A DNA stretch of 64,000 nt from Phoronis australis (taxonomy: Eukaryota; Phoronida; Phoronidae): contig NMRA01000128.1 of assembly GCA_002633005.1 (NCBI GenBank), positions 520,850 through 584,849 on the forward strand. The letters are read 5' to 3'. The notes under the pieces are model-generated. The model searched no databases and was not told the DNA's origin. It saw only the letters and a program-made list of their open reading frames with translations. Position numbers and translations under genes: made by a program. Positions 1 through 11,800 of this stretch are shown here, in pieces. Each line of letters begins with the position of its first letter. Position 1 is the stretch's first letter.

Positions 1-415
1 GTTTCTGCCGGGCACAACCCAGAGTGTATTTTGTCTGTCATAGGGGTTTTAGTGATCTGTGACATGTATTGAATCACATGGAATTGGTTTTGTGTGGTAC
101 CTCGAATGTATGTGCTAGCTCATTTTTGGGGGGTCCTTTTTTGGTTTCTGCCGGACCTATTCCAGAGTGCAATTTGTCTGTCATGGGTCATTCGGTGTTC
201 AGTGCGGTACTATTGTTCGTTTTAAATCAGTTTTGGTTGGTACCTCGAATATCTAGTCTAGCTCATTTTTGGGCTCTTTGTAAGGCCCCCAGGGGTCACA
301 CCCAGAGTGCAGACAACGGCAGACGTCCATTTCTGTACATACTGAAATAGACTTTAAATGCTCCCGTGGTCAGATGTTGGTACCTCGCTCATCTATGCTA
401 AGTGCTCTGGACTGC
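1..415. repeat. Diverged tandem repeat, period about 142 bp, ~2.8 copies
   Basis: The phrase gtttctgccgg...agagtg..ttttgtctgtcat occurs at 1 and again at 142. The phrase ttggtacctcgaat...ctagctcattttt occurs near 92, 237 and (decayed) 374. The spacing is 141-144 bp throughout. A weaker third copy of the first phrase starts near 290. This looks like a short satellite or minisatellite array that continues left of the window. The small open frame across it is not credible as a gene. Confidence 0.7.
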
Positions 416-2902
416 CGGTCTAAACCAGTTTATCTCCACTTGCTTGTCACGTTTACGATAACGCGGCGTGCTTATTGTACATTTTTTCCCATTGCGTTTT
501 GTAAAAGGTCTTTATCGATTACGGCTTGTAATCACTCAGTGGCCTAACCAAACAAAAGTGAATAAATACACAAAACGCACAGAGAGTGTCGTAGATGAAG
601 TAAAATCCCAGGAGACATTGTTGTAATATCGAGTGGGATACTACTTCAACTACGCAGATCGAGGTACGTTTTGTATTTATCCCATGCGCTTCAAATTCCC
701 AAGTTTCTTTCACTTTTCGATAGATTTTTAAATATTTCACCTGGACTGTTCGCCGTGTATGTACTTACGCGTTAGTTACAAGTTTTCTCTAGTAAAAGAA
801 ACACCTTTAACTGTAACGATTGATTACTTGAAAAGAGATGACAAAGATGAAAACAACGGCAACTGCGCATTGAACTTTTAATAATTCCTGAAAATAATTG
901 AACAACAACAATACTGATTTAACATTGTAGTTACCAAGGAACTCACTTTCACTTTACAGACACGTCACGCGTTAGAATACATCGCAAGCTTAAAGTGAGT
1001 ATGCCTGTATATTGGCTACGCCCGACATTCAGACGTTTGTCTGAAGCTTTTAATCCAAAAGAGTGTGGACAACTTGAAATTCGACGACAGGAAGTGTGAC
1101 TACTTTTTACTGTCAGTTTTGAATTCAGAACTTTAATTCACCGTGGTGTTTGATGTGCCAAGCACCAGGATACTAATTCTCTGCGACATTCGAACGTCTT
1201 CCTGGTTACGCCATTGCAACCCGATACTTGGATTTGCCGCTATGGGCTGCTGGTTTTCTTGTAAGCACTGGAAAATAAAGACTCACCGTAAAGGAAACTA
1301 AAGTACGTACATGTGACCTATATGTGTCTAGAAACAGATCCAAGACATTTTCTCGATATTTGGACTTTTCGTTGGCAATGTTGTATTTTACTTTCACAAA
1401 TTAACGAAGAAGTGAACCGTATGATGAGAACAAGCGTTTGTGGAAGATAGCTTTTTTCAAAAAAAAGTACATGACTTGCCTAAGTGCTATTGAGTTTTTT
1501 TATTTCAACATACGTAGCGTGTTTTCATTTTACACGCATTTATGCCTTCGAGGAAGACATGCTTGTAGCCACTGAGTTATTGAACCTGTAGGGTGACATT
1601 GCGGTAAGCGGGCCTTACCATTTTCTTCCAATCCCTAACCAAGATTTCCTTCCTTGGTTCGTTTTCCGATGTCTCATATTCTTCTAATTATTCAATTCTG
1701 ACTGAAGCCAATCAGAAATTCCCAATAGTGGGTTCCTAGAGCGAGCCTCCGTTGCATCTCCAAGGCCACAGACAAGGAAAATCGAGCAAATTGTCACCTT
1801 TCTTTAAAAGTAACGTCTTGAGGTTAGATGTTTCCGTATTGCTATTGGCACTTTAATATTGTAATACGATGGAAAGAGTATGCGTGTGCATAGCTCTCCT
1901 TATGAAGTCTGAGCTAGCTTTTTTCTTTCGCTGTCGCTACTTGGAGGCCGACTCTGGGAACAATTCCCGTAGCAACTTAGTGACTCTCACTCAATAGGGA
2001 CCCGGCTCGTATATAGCTACAGTGACTCCTCTGAAGTTGTGACGTCAGGAGGTTCAAAAATTGTGTCATACCTGAGTGGGGGTAGTTTAGTGAAAAAATT
2101 GTAGCAATAGCGGAAGGGAGAATTGTGATGACTGCAGGAACAGCTCGATTACTAAGGTCCAGTCTTTTATAGCTTGTAATCCCGGAGAAACCTCATGCCG
2201 TCACAACACGTGAACCTGCTCACTGGTTCACGTGTACTTCTGAGGCTCGAAATATTTTTAAACCGACAATCTAGTTTTAATTTTAAGAAATTTTATCAAG
2301 AAATTTTATTGGTATGACGAGAAACATGGAAATTGCTCTTGTTTTATGACCTGATCCAGGACGTCCGCGTATGCATGTGTTTATGGTGGCTGTTTTGTGC
2401 TCCGATTGTAGAGTAGCGACAGTAGTACAACAATCACTACAAAGAGAGTTTTCTGAGTGTGCTAAAGTACCGTGATCTACTTTACACTCTATACATCAAG
2501 CAACTGAATAACTTCTCAAAGGATTGATAGTTGTTAGGTCGTTTTATTTTTATAAATAATGGTTCGCAAACGTCCTACACGGTTGTTCACAAACACATTC
2601 TAGATCGATATTATGATCTAGATATGTACCAATGAAAACAAACATGCGTTACTAGGTAGTTTCCAGAAATAAAAAGAGACCGTGGTTTGTTGATATAAAG
2701 ATCGTTTTCTATGACTTCATTTTTTATTCACTTAGGCAAGGGCCAGGATTCCAAGCTGGTGGGCCATAGATGGCGCACTGTCGTTGTGATTACTTGACTA
2801 GCCATTCTCTCCCTCTGATTAACTGGAATTATTAGCCTGATTAACATGATATCCATATAACATCAGGAAGTACATGAACAGTAATTCTTCTTTTTATTGC
2901 AG
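416..2902. other. Intergenic/upstream DNA, no convincing gene
   Basis: About 2.5 kb of AT-rich sequence with only short random open frames. It holds one copy of a dispersed repeat (about 775-915) that reappears at 43170-43310. The promoter and any further 5' exon of the NB-ARC gene should lie at its right end, but I see no clear TATA box or coding exon. Confidence 0.5.
775..915 (+). repeat. Dispersed repeat, copy 1
   Basis: About 130 bp align with 43170-43310. The best-kept block is gatgaaaacaacgg followed by aa.. .gcattgaactt. Both copies are diverged and neither has visible ends or target-site duplications. Confidence 0.5.
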
Positions 2903-5810
2903 AGAATGCTCTGAAAATGGCCAGGAGTATTTGCACAAGATCACAGTCCTCAATTGACTATTCAAACTGTGAGTACAAAGGGTGGACTTAGCTGAAAATC
3001 TCAACCGGACTTTGTAATAATAAATGTAGGCTGAAGAATTAGATAGTTGCGTTTAAAGTTATGTCGGACCTTATCGAAAAATTTGTGTATGAAGCCAAAT
3101 AACCACTAAACATAGATTTTTAGTAAAGTAAAAGCTTTTGTACTTCTGGACGTAGAATGCTTGAAGAATGTGATTTTGGACTTTTTACTATTCGGACATT
3201 CAGAATTGGGCCACGTAACCACATGCTTTATCAAAATTTAACAAAAAGGAAGGCATGTGTATGGCAGTGTAACGATACCAAATTTAGTTTAATTGAAATG
3301 CTCGAAGTGAAATCTCAAAAGGCTGTTACAGTTTTCTTACATTATCCATTCGTTTTCGTGTTATATAAATTTTAAATTTTACATGAAAATCATTTAAAGT
3401 CCCATTTCAGTAGCCCCTCATGCAAAATTTGAATGTTTAAAAACTTTAACAGAGTTTTGAATAATCGAATATAAACCATGGTATCTGAAAGTTTCACATG
3501 AATCCAATCAGCCAATTCTGACATGTAACGTTCCGATGTTGGCAAAATTTTATATTTTAGGGTCCTATATAACATTAAGAAGGTGTTGACATCACGCGTG
3601 ATATCGACGAGGTCCATGGCTGAAGTCATCCTCAATTAGTAGTCAAGTGTAATATGAGAAATATTTTTTCAACGTTATCAATGGATTAGCTCAATTTCAT
3701 GCTTTCAGGTAAAATACTCCCACCGCAAAATGAAAACTTTACTGGGAGAAGAGGAGAACTCAAAGAGATATCTGAAGGCTTTCGCAGACTTCAGGAGGAG
3801 CAAAATCAACCTAGTGGTAGTCACGTGATTTGGATTCATGGTTTAGGTGGAGTAGGGAAATCCCAATTGGCTTTGGAGTATGCTCACATTCATCTACGGC
3901 AGTACGAGTTCATACGGTGGATTCGTTGTGGGCCAAATTCTCTTGAAGCCTCAATCTTAGATTTTGCCAAAGATTTGAACATCAACACCGAGAGAGCTGA
4001 TCTCGTGGAGATCATGAAAAGCATCTTCTCTTTCCTCTTTTCTGACACATGGCTGCTGATATTCGATAGTGTGGTTTCTAATGATGATATCAAACAATAC
4101 ATGCCCGACTTAGAATCCCTCAAACAAAATCAGCACATTATCATTACATCAGTCAATTCTCAAGGCACGCCTCATTGCCTCATGCAAGAGCTTAGGGTGT
4201 TTCCGGAGGATGACGCGCACCAATATGTGGCAAGTCGTCTTTCTGATGACAAAAATAGAAAACTCATTAAGATCCTCACGAAAGAGCTTGGATATTTACC
4301 GTTGGCTTTATCACAAGCTGTTGCATACATCAGATTAAACGTTTGTACAATTGAACAATACACAGAAAGATTGCGTCAGAACAGAAGAAATGTCTTAAGC
4401 AAAGACATTCAATTTGAAAACCATGCCACAGAGTCTGTATATGTCTGTCTCATCACTTCAATCCTATCGTTGTCTGAGCGTTTTCCATCCGCACATACTT
4501 TTCTAAAATATATAAGTGTTTTAGATTCAGAAAATATTCCTCTTACTCTTTTCGAAAATACCGACGAATTTCCGGGCTACACCTTACGCCAGTCAAAAGA
4601 AAGTCTCAAGAAGTATTCTTTAGTCAGTGAATGCCCTCTAGGGAATCTAAACTATATTCGTGTTCACACACTTGTCCAAGCCATTGTACAAGATTACTGC
4701 CTAGAACACCCAAGGCAGGTGGAGTCGTTAATCTACTGCCAAGAAATACTCAATAGCTTGGCCCGTATGTTCGCTAAGAAATTACCAGGCGAGTGCACGT
4801 GCATTAGTTGGAGTGGTATCAACAAAGAAGTCCTTCAGACTCTTTCTGATCTTCTTCCCCATGCAAAATGTCTTCTAGAGCACATTACGACAGAGATTCA
4901 AAAGCCAGCTTTGCAGCCTGCTCAGCAAAAACATTTATTTGTTTCGCAGTATACTCTGCTTCATTTCATTGGTTTCGCTTCTTACTTTTGCCGTGAGACA
5001 AAATCAGCTGCACACGCATTTGATGAGCTTGTTAAGATTTGCTGTCGTTTGTATCGCGATAGCTTCGAACACGCTGAAGCATTACTAATGCTGGGTAAAT
5101 GCAAAAGATTCAATAACAACTATTTTGGGTCAAACGAAAGCTTGATAGACGCGAAGAACATTGTAAAGGGGTTGCCAAAAAAAGCAAGACATTTTAAGCT
5201 GTACATCACAATACTTACAGCTATCGGAAGAACAATTTACATGCAACAACTTTCTTATCCATCACGCATGATCTTGGAAAAGGCAAAACAATTTCAGTCG
5301 ACATACCAAGAAGAGTATTCGACTGATGGGAACAATGTCTCTGATGAGCTCTTATCTTACATCCTTTGTAAGCTTGGGGACGCCTATTTAGATGAAAAAT
5401 CTCTAGACAAGGCTAAGAAGTCTTTTGAGCATTGTTTGGCCGTAAGAGAGAAATTGTATGAAGAAGGGCATATTCTAATTGCTTTGTGCAGGTTTTGTCT
5501 TGGAAAGACACAACTTCATTTCAAAGAATTTGACAAAGCAGAAGAATCTTTTCGGTTTTGCCTTGAACGTGCCGAATGGAACTATGGTAAACGTCACTCC
5601 TATGTTGGCAAAGTCAGTGCAGTCCTTGGATTGTGCCTCCTACTTAAGCAGAATCACAATGAGGCACAGGCTTATTTGTCTACTGCTGAAAAAATTCTGA
5701 AGCAGAGTCATGGCGTGGAGTCTGATGTCTACAATTGCGTTCGGATATGGCAGGATGCTGAACAAGTTGAGCCCTGTTACTTAAATCAGTTGCGTCTCTT
5801 CTATTTTTAA
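2903..5810 (+). CDS. NB-ARC NTPase with C-terminal TPR repeats (NLR-like), two exons
   Basis: Predicted STAND-class signalling ATPase of the NB-ARC/TPR type, probably a cytosolic sensor or scaffold. Exon 1 is 2903-2968 (acceptor-like ag before it, donor gtgagt; ATG at 2917, start MARSICTRSQ). Exon 2 is 3709-5810 after tttcag. Phase 1 joins exactly and gives about 717 aa, replacing the ATG at 3699 that lies inside the splice site. Visible motifs, numbered from that 3699 ATG: P-loop GLGGVGKSQ (48-56), Walker B LLIFD (119-123), HIIITS sensor strand (146-151), GLPL-like LGYLPLALS (197-205), and the winged-helix motif RVHTLVQ (321-327). TPR-like helices lie at about 545-680 (CKLGDAYLDEKSLDKAKKSF, LGKTQLHFKEFDKAEESF). 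No TIR, death or CARD domain is seen. Because an acceptor precedes exon 1, a further 5' exon is possible. The ligand is unknown. Confidence 0.85.
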
Positions 5811-6596
5811 GCTGTCTTAACTCAATATGAGGTCTCGAATCTATCGGGGACCAGCAGGTCAGGCTACCTTGGCTGCATTCGCCAAGTTAGTCGCTGCTCC
5901 ACGGCATACTTATTACACGGCGCTTTTCGTCACCGTGATTTTGCACCGTTGGAGGGAATACTGTCCGGATCCACATATATCCGCTGGTGTTCTTCATATG
6001 GTACTCATGTTTGAACAATAATTGCAGAATGTTTCGTTGAGCTGAATACAGTAGTTAAAGTGCTGTTTATTGTGGCTTTGCCAGTGTTACGTTTCTCGCC
6101 TCTTTATTGTAGCAGGAAATATATCTAGGTCGCTTGTGTTCTCAAAAGCTACCGTATGTTCTTTGTATAGTGGACAGTTTATTGGAACTATTTATTCATC
6201 TATCCATCCGTCTCTTCAACTTTGTTTCTCAAGTCTTTCAGGTCTTTCTGTCTGTATATGAGTACATTAATTGTAAGAAAGTGTATGCACGTAGGCCTAT
6301 AACTGTATAAGGTTGATGTCTACGAAGTTCAGGTTATAACCGTTTTTTAAAATATTTTAGAGTGTATAAAAAGTGAGGTACTTACTATGGTGTCGTTACA
6401 TATTATCTTTTATCGCTTACGTGCACCTTGTTCGTTGAGAGCATGGTCCACCGAAGTGCCTTTATGTTTGCAACTTGCCTGGTGTACAAGACGAACAAAA
6501 ACATTGGATAGCCGTGGCATGGCGCTGTTGTATTTAGAACCCGTCCTTGTTAACACTCCATGTGTTTGAAGTTTTAAGTTTTCCGCTGTTAATAAA
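5811..6596 (+). other. Probable 3'UTR of the NB-ARC gene
   Basis: No further coding sequence is recognised after the TAA at 5808-5810. The first good polyadenylation signal on this strand is AATAAA at 6591-6596, giving a 3'UTR of roughly 0.8 kb. Confidence 0.45.
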
Positions 6597-6616
6597 TGAC
6601 ATCTTTTTAACACCAA

Positions 6617-8859
6617 TTTATTTTGTTTCACTACAAACTAGCACCAGGGGCCGGGGTCAAATTTATTTACCCGAAATGGTCGCGACCGTGCGCATGTTTC
6701 AGTTGACGTAAGACAGGCAACTTACCTGGCGGTTCGCAACTCGGCAAAATTTTAGCTTCAGGGTACTAAACCGAAATGCACTTCATGGACCATTGTAAAA
6801 GTACTAATTAAACATACAGCGATGCGATGTAAACGTATTTGGAAACACAATCGAACATGTATAATGTTGTAATGTATTTATTTCGAACTTTAATCTTCCC
6901 AGTCATCCAAAATAAAGGAATAAAATGATTACATCACCTACGTAGCAAAATAATAGTACGTAGCAAAATAAATATACCTGTAAAATGCATCACAATTTTA
7001 ATACAGGACGGAAGCAGAGATTTAACAGTGCAAAACTGTAACGAACATTTACAGATTAGGAAAGGGACATATCATAAGTAGTTTTGGTGAAAACACCAAA
7101 GCTCGCACGAAGGCCATGGAAAACTGAATATACATTCATAATAAAACAAAACAACTTCAATCAAAACAAAATACAAGCAAGAAGGCCAAAAACTCAAAGC
7201 GTAAACTCTGTATCGAGTTAATGTTCCAAATATCATGTCTGAGGCATCAACCAGTAGCTTGTAACGTTACTAAACCAACGCAACAGTTAGACAAAAATAA
7301 ATATCACGGATACCGTAATAAAAACAAATACACCAAAAACTCATTTCTCTGCCATCCACAGTTGTAGCACAATAGCTCTGCAACTAATTGAAACCACAAG
7401 GGGTTCCGTTTCACGTAAAGCGACTTAGAACTCTAGTCAGAAATTTCGTGTTGGCTCCACATGACTTCCAAAAGCTAAACCAAAACACAAACCATGAGAA
7501 TATACGCATAGTCACAAGTTAATCAAGTTACTTGAATAAATTATTACCAAACTGTGACAGTCATGGTACCCAAAAAGTATAGTAATAGTTAAGGGAACAT
7601 GAAACAAAGTTAGACTTGAAAGTCTGAAGCCACTTTTCATAAAGCCCTCCCCCGGCTCTTGTATGAAACAATTATTTGTGTATTTACACCGAAGGCACGT
7701 CATTACAGGCACATGACAGTCCAGATAGAACTTACTGCCCCAGCAACGGCTACTTCGAAATATAGTTTCACAAGAAAATTTCAAACAGAGGGTAATCTCA
7801 AATGATGGAGCCTGTGAGACATACATGTAGTGGTATCAAAAACCCAATTGTCATAAACACCACCATGTTCAATGAAATGCAAATCTCTTTAATGAAATTC
7901 TTTTTGTTTTGTTTCAGCTAAAAACTTCATGAAACAATCTTCAATATAAATCACTCTATTCAAACACTAATCCCAAATCACAAGTCAATTTTCTTCAAAA
8001 TACACAAAATTAATGAAGAAATTTAAAGTTTGATATCCAGGCTTCACCACAAAATGGTCAGTTGAAACACATGAAACTTTCCTTTTTATAAAATTAGAAA
8101 GATTTATAGCAAAAACACAAATAAATACAGTGACATTTATCAATTGATGAAACTTGTTCTGTTGTTCTGCATTGATAATTCAGAAAACAAAATTAATAAA
8201 CTCAAGCATGGGCAGCGTACCATAGGGGGCTGGGGGTATAGCCTCTCAATTTTCCAGTGCTGCGCTGCCCATGCCCCATGGGCTGGCTGCTATAGCATCC
8301 ACCTTTTTCAGTGCTGCATTGCCCATGTCAAGGGCAGTTGTCAACATCTAGAACACTAGATATAAATATTTCAATCCCAAGTAAGGGGACCATCAACCCT
8401 ATTCACTGAGGTATAGCAACTCTCTTAACCAGCTTTAGAATTATTGAGTACAATTTCCCTACAAACCAATGCCAACAACTCCTAGTATCACATGTAAGCT
8501 TCAACAATTTTGCGTGCCTAATGGGTACACGCGGACTATGCATTTCGTGCTCCACGGAACAAAATTGTGCCAATGTTGGCTTTACACATCTCATTTGAAC
8601 TCGGCATTACAGTAAAATCTCAAAGTTTAGGACACAACATGGTGGACAATTGAAATTTACTTTTTTAAGTTTTCATGAAATATAAGTAACAACAAACAAC
8701 TGCCTCAGTATTTTGAACTTCAATACTACAGCTGTGACCGTCAATTTGAAAAATGAAGAGATCAAATTTCGCGATAATTTTTTACTAAATTGGTTGAGAT
8801 TTTACCACACCGCCAATACTTCAATGTCATGAACAATGGTGGCAATCTTTAAAATACCC
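6617..8859 (-). other. Possible long 3'UTR of the PH-like gene / intergenic
   Basis: About 2.2 kb downstream of the TGA at 8860-8862 contains no recognisable coding exon on either strand. Minus-strand polyA signals (TTTATT on the plus strand) occur near 6867 and at 6617-6622. The true 3' end cannot be chosen from sequence. A hairpin repeat lies at 8207-8328. Confidence 0.3.
8207..8328. repeat. Hairpin repeat (atgggcagcg...cgctgcccat) plus a related half copy
   Basis: 8207-8273 is bounded by the inverted arms catgggcagcg and cgctgcccatg, with inner text ggctgggggtatagcc...ccagtgctg. Next to it, 8277-8328 repeats the second half (gggctggctgctatagc...cagtgctgcattgcccatg). A relative sits at 42395-42462. 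Probably a very short foldback element. Confidence 0.6.
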
Positions 8860-11800
8860 TCAATCAAAATCGCCACCTCCATCAAAATCACCACCATCAT
8901 CAAAACCACCACCATCGTCATAACCACCATCATCATAACCCCCATCATCATAACCCCCGTCGTCATAACCACCCCCATCATCATAACCACCACCATCGTC
9001 ATAACCACCACCATCGTCATAACCACCCCCGTCGTCATAACCACCACCGTCGTCATAACCACCACCGTTGTCATAACCACCACCATTGTCATAACCACCA
9101 TTGTTATCATAATCGTTACCAACAGCCTCGCCATTATAATCTGCGCCTCCATCATCATAACCACCGTTGTTTTCCACACCATTATAATTGTTAGTATCAC
9201 CATACTCGGTTTGATTGTTCTCAATGTTTGTTTGTTCAACATTAGTGTTCTCAATGTTGGTTGTGTTACTTTCATAATAATTGTTGACAATAGTGTCACC
9301 GTGGTCATGGTAACCTCCATGCCACCCGCCATGATCCCAGCCCCATCCACCGTAGTAGCCTGGATGGCCCCAACCGTAGCCCCAACCGTAGCCCCAGCCG
9401 CCACCCATAGCAGCCCCTAGTAGCATACCTGTAAGACAACAACAATTTATCAGAAATTAAGACATTAAAAACATATGATCAAGTCTTTCGATCCAGTTTT
9501 TGAACATGAAAAAGATCACTTTCAATAGGACAATCAGTATACACCAGATGGTGTTCATGCACCATGGCCCTCATTTCATTTTCCAAGTAAAGTGAAAAGA
9601 ACGCAGTTCATTTGCAAGAAGGCATTCCATTGCTTTGCTTGGGAACCAAGCAAACTTCTCATTTCAAGGAGATATGCTTTTTTTCGAAATACCCTGTTAA
9701 GAAATTTAGTGACTGCTGTAATCTAAAAACATTTAATAATCTCCATTTTGGATAAATACTGAATACAGTAAAGACTAGTGTCAACCCTGTACTACATCAC
9801 TAAATGAATTCATAATGAGTGAGGTAAAGAACGAATCATTTCAAATGATTTCACAAACACAGCCAAGAAAAATAAAGTCATGTTACATTTCTATTTCTAG
9901 CTCCTATTCTCATCATTTCTCATAATCACAACATGGCAAGACAGAGATGAGGGGGGGGGGGGTGGTTACATCTGGCTCCTTCTACTAGGGACTAATCACT
10001 GATTGGTTCCTGTGAAAATTTCGTCGCCTCATTCCAATGCTCATAGAATAGAAAACAACCCCAAGGCCCTGGATGACCAAGACTTAAATCTGGCCTCTTC
10101 ATGTCTATCTAAGGAGAAGTTCTAAATTTTCACCAGAACAGCCTCTCTTGACACCCTCCTCAAATCAAGAACTCGCACCGTCCATCAGTTACACGTCCTT
10201 TGGGGCTGTGACATGCACTTTGTGAATGATTCTTCTATCTCCCCATTTGTTAGCATCACACTAAGTGTGATACACCACTCCACCATGTAGTAAAACTACT
10301 CCTGAACAAATGTATACCTGTGTGCTCTAGTAATACCCTTCGCATTAACAATTCTGCATATATCCTTGGAGATTTTTAACATACAGGACAACAACGTGGT
10401 GAAAAATATTCTGAACTCTCTATGATTGTCTAATTTGAGACAGGGGACATGAGGTTGCAGGATAGATTTCTTAGTGTCAGAGAGCATGTTCAGGTGAAAA
10501 CAAAGAGTCCTGTTTCAACAGACACAAGAGGTCAGATTTAAGTTGTCTTATGCATGATTCAGGGACCTGTAGTTGTTGCCTGTGAACACCAGCAGAGGCA
10601 GATGCAAATTCCATGGGAACTAGACAGTAAAAGGAGCCAGGCGGCTTTGTAATGTCACAGAAAACTATATTACAACAAGTTCGAGAAGCTGTGATTTCTA
10701 TTTTTTGTATCTGGTGTTTGGGGTGTTTTCAAGCAGCCCTTCTTAAATGTTACGATTTATAATTTTTCAAGATAGTAATTCAGCTAGATGAAAGGTATTT
10801 TAAATCATCTAACTCAAACATCATATGCATTCAGTTGTGACAAAGTAAACAAAATCTGCAGTATGGAAACACCACCAAAATATTTACCAGTAGCAAAACT
10901 GTTTGAATCTCCAGAACTTCGTCGTCGCCTACCACTATCTTGCACAATGACTGTAGTGTTACCGCCCCCTGCCTGTTGGGGGTGTCTATTGTTACCCTGT
11001 GGTGCACCTCTCTGTTGAAACTGTTGCTGCTGCTGTTGTGGTGGAGGGGGGTAATACCCTCCCTGTTGAGGAGGAGGGGGTGCTTGGTTCTGCCGCGGAG
11101 GGTAGCTTCCCGGAGGAGGTGGAGGTCCATGGTTCCGCTGCTGAGGGTATCCACCTTGAGCATTGGGTGGAGGGTATGGACCTGGTTGAACTGGAAACGA
11201 CATAAATTGTATTGAGTGAATGGTGACAGCTGAAATGACCGGCGGTTGAACAGACCAAGCATCACTGTTTGGGTTGCTATGCAGCGTCACCTTTGAAAAC
11301 CATGTTTTTTTCTCATGTTTTAGGGTGGAACCCTTAGTTTTTGGTCTTTGATAGAGCAAGTTAGTGGTCACAGCAAGGACTACACGAAATCATTGATTTC
11401 TTTAACGGAAAGGTTGTAAAATTGGGCAAACGTGATTTATTCAAGTTTCGAGTTTGTCACTTTTACCTACATGAACTTAATTAGTGGCGAGTGAAAACAT
11501 TTGAAAATAGACTCAATGTGACAAAACTGCTGGTATTCAGAGATTTTAACTTTTTAAAAACAGTTTACATGAAAGACAAGCATGTAGGACACCACTCACA
11601 GTTTCATCACTTTTGTAGGCATACAAAATGTCTGCTTCTCCTGAGTCACAAAAATGTTGATATTGCCACATGTTAGAATTGACAACTTAAATCAGTATCA
11701 ATACTTCAAACTCCAATGATGGTATTAATTTGTAAACTGGCGTTATAAAACAAGTATTTTCAAGAATTCTCCTCATATTTTTGGAGTTGTGAAAAAGCAA

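Noticed and set aside
8802-9420. Long open frames in other frames and on the plus strand over the YDDGGG repeat (Ile/Thr- or Met/Val-rich products)
   Set aside because: Shadow frames of the stop-free minisatellite. Only the minus-strand frame joins spliced exons in phase.
9951-9962. G homopolymer runs (also near 20816 and 29237)
   Set aside because: Simple low-complexity tracts with no further structure, and prone to sequencing error.
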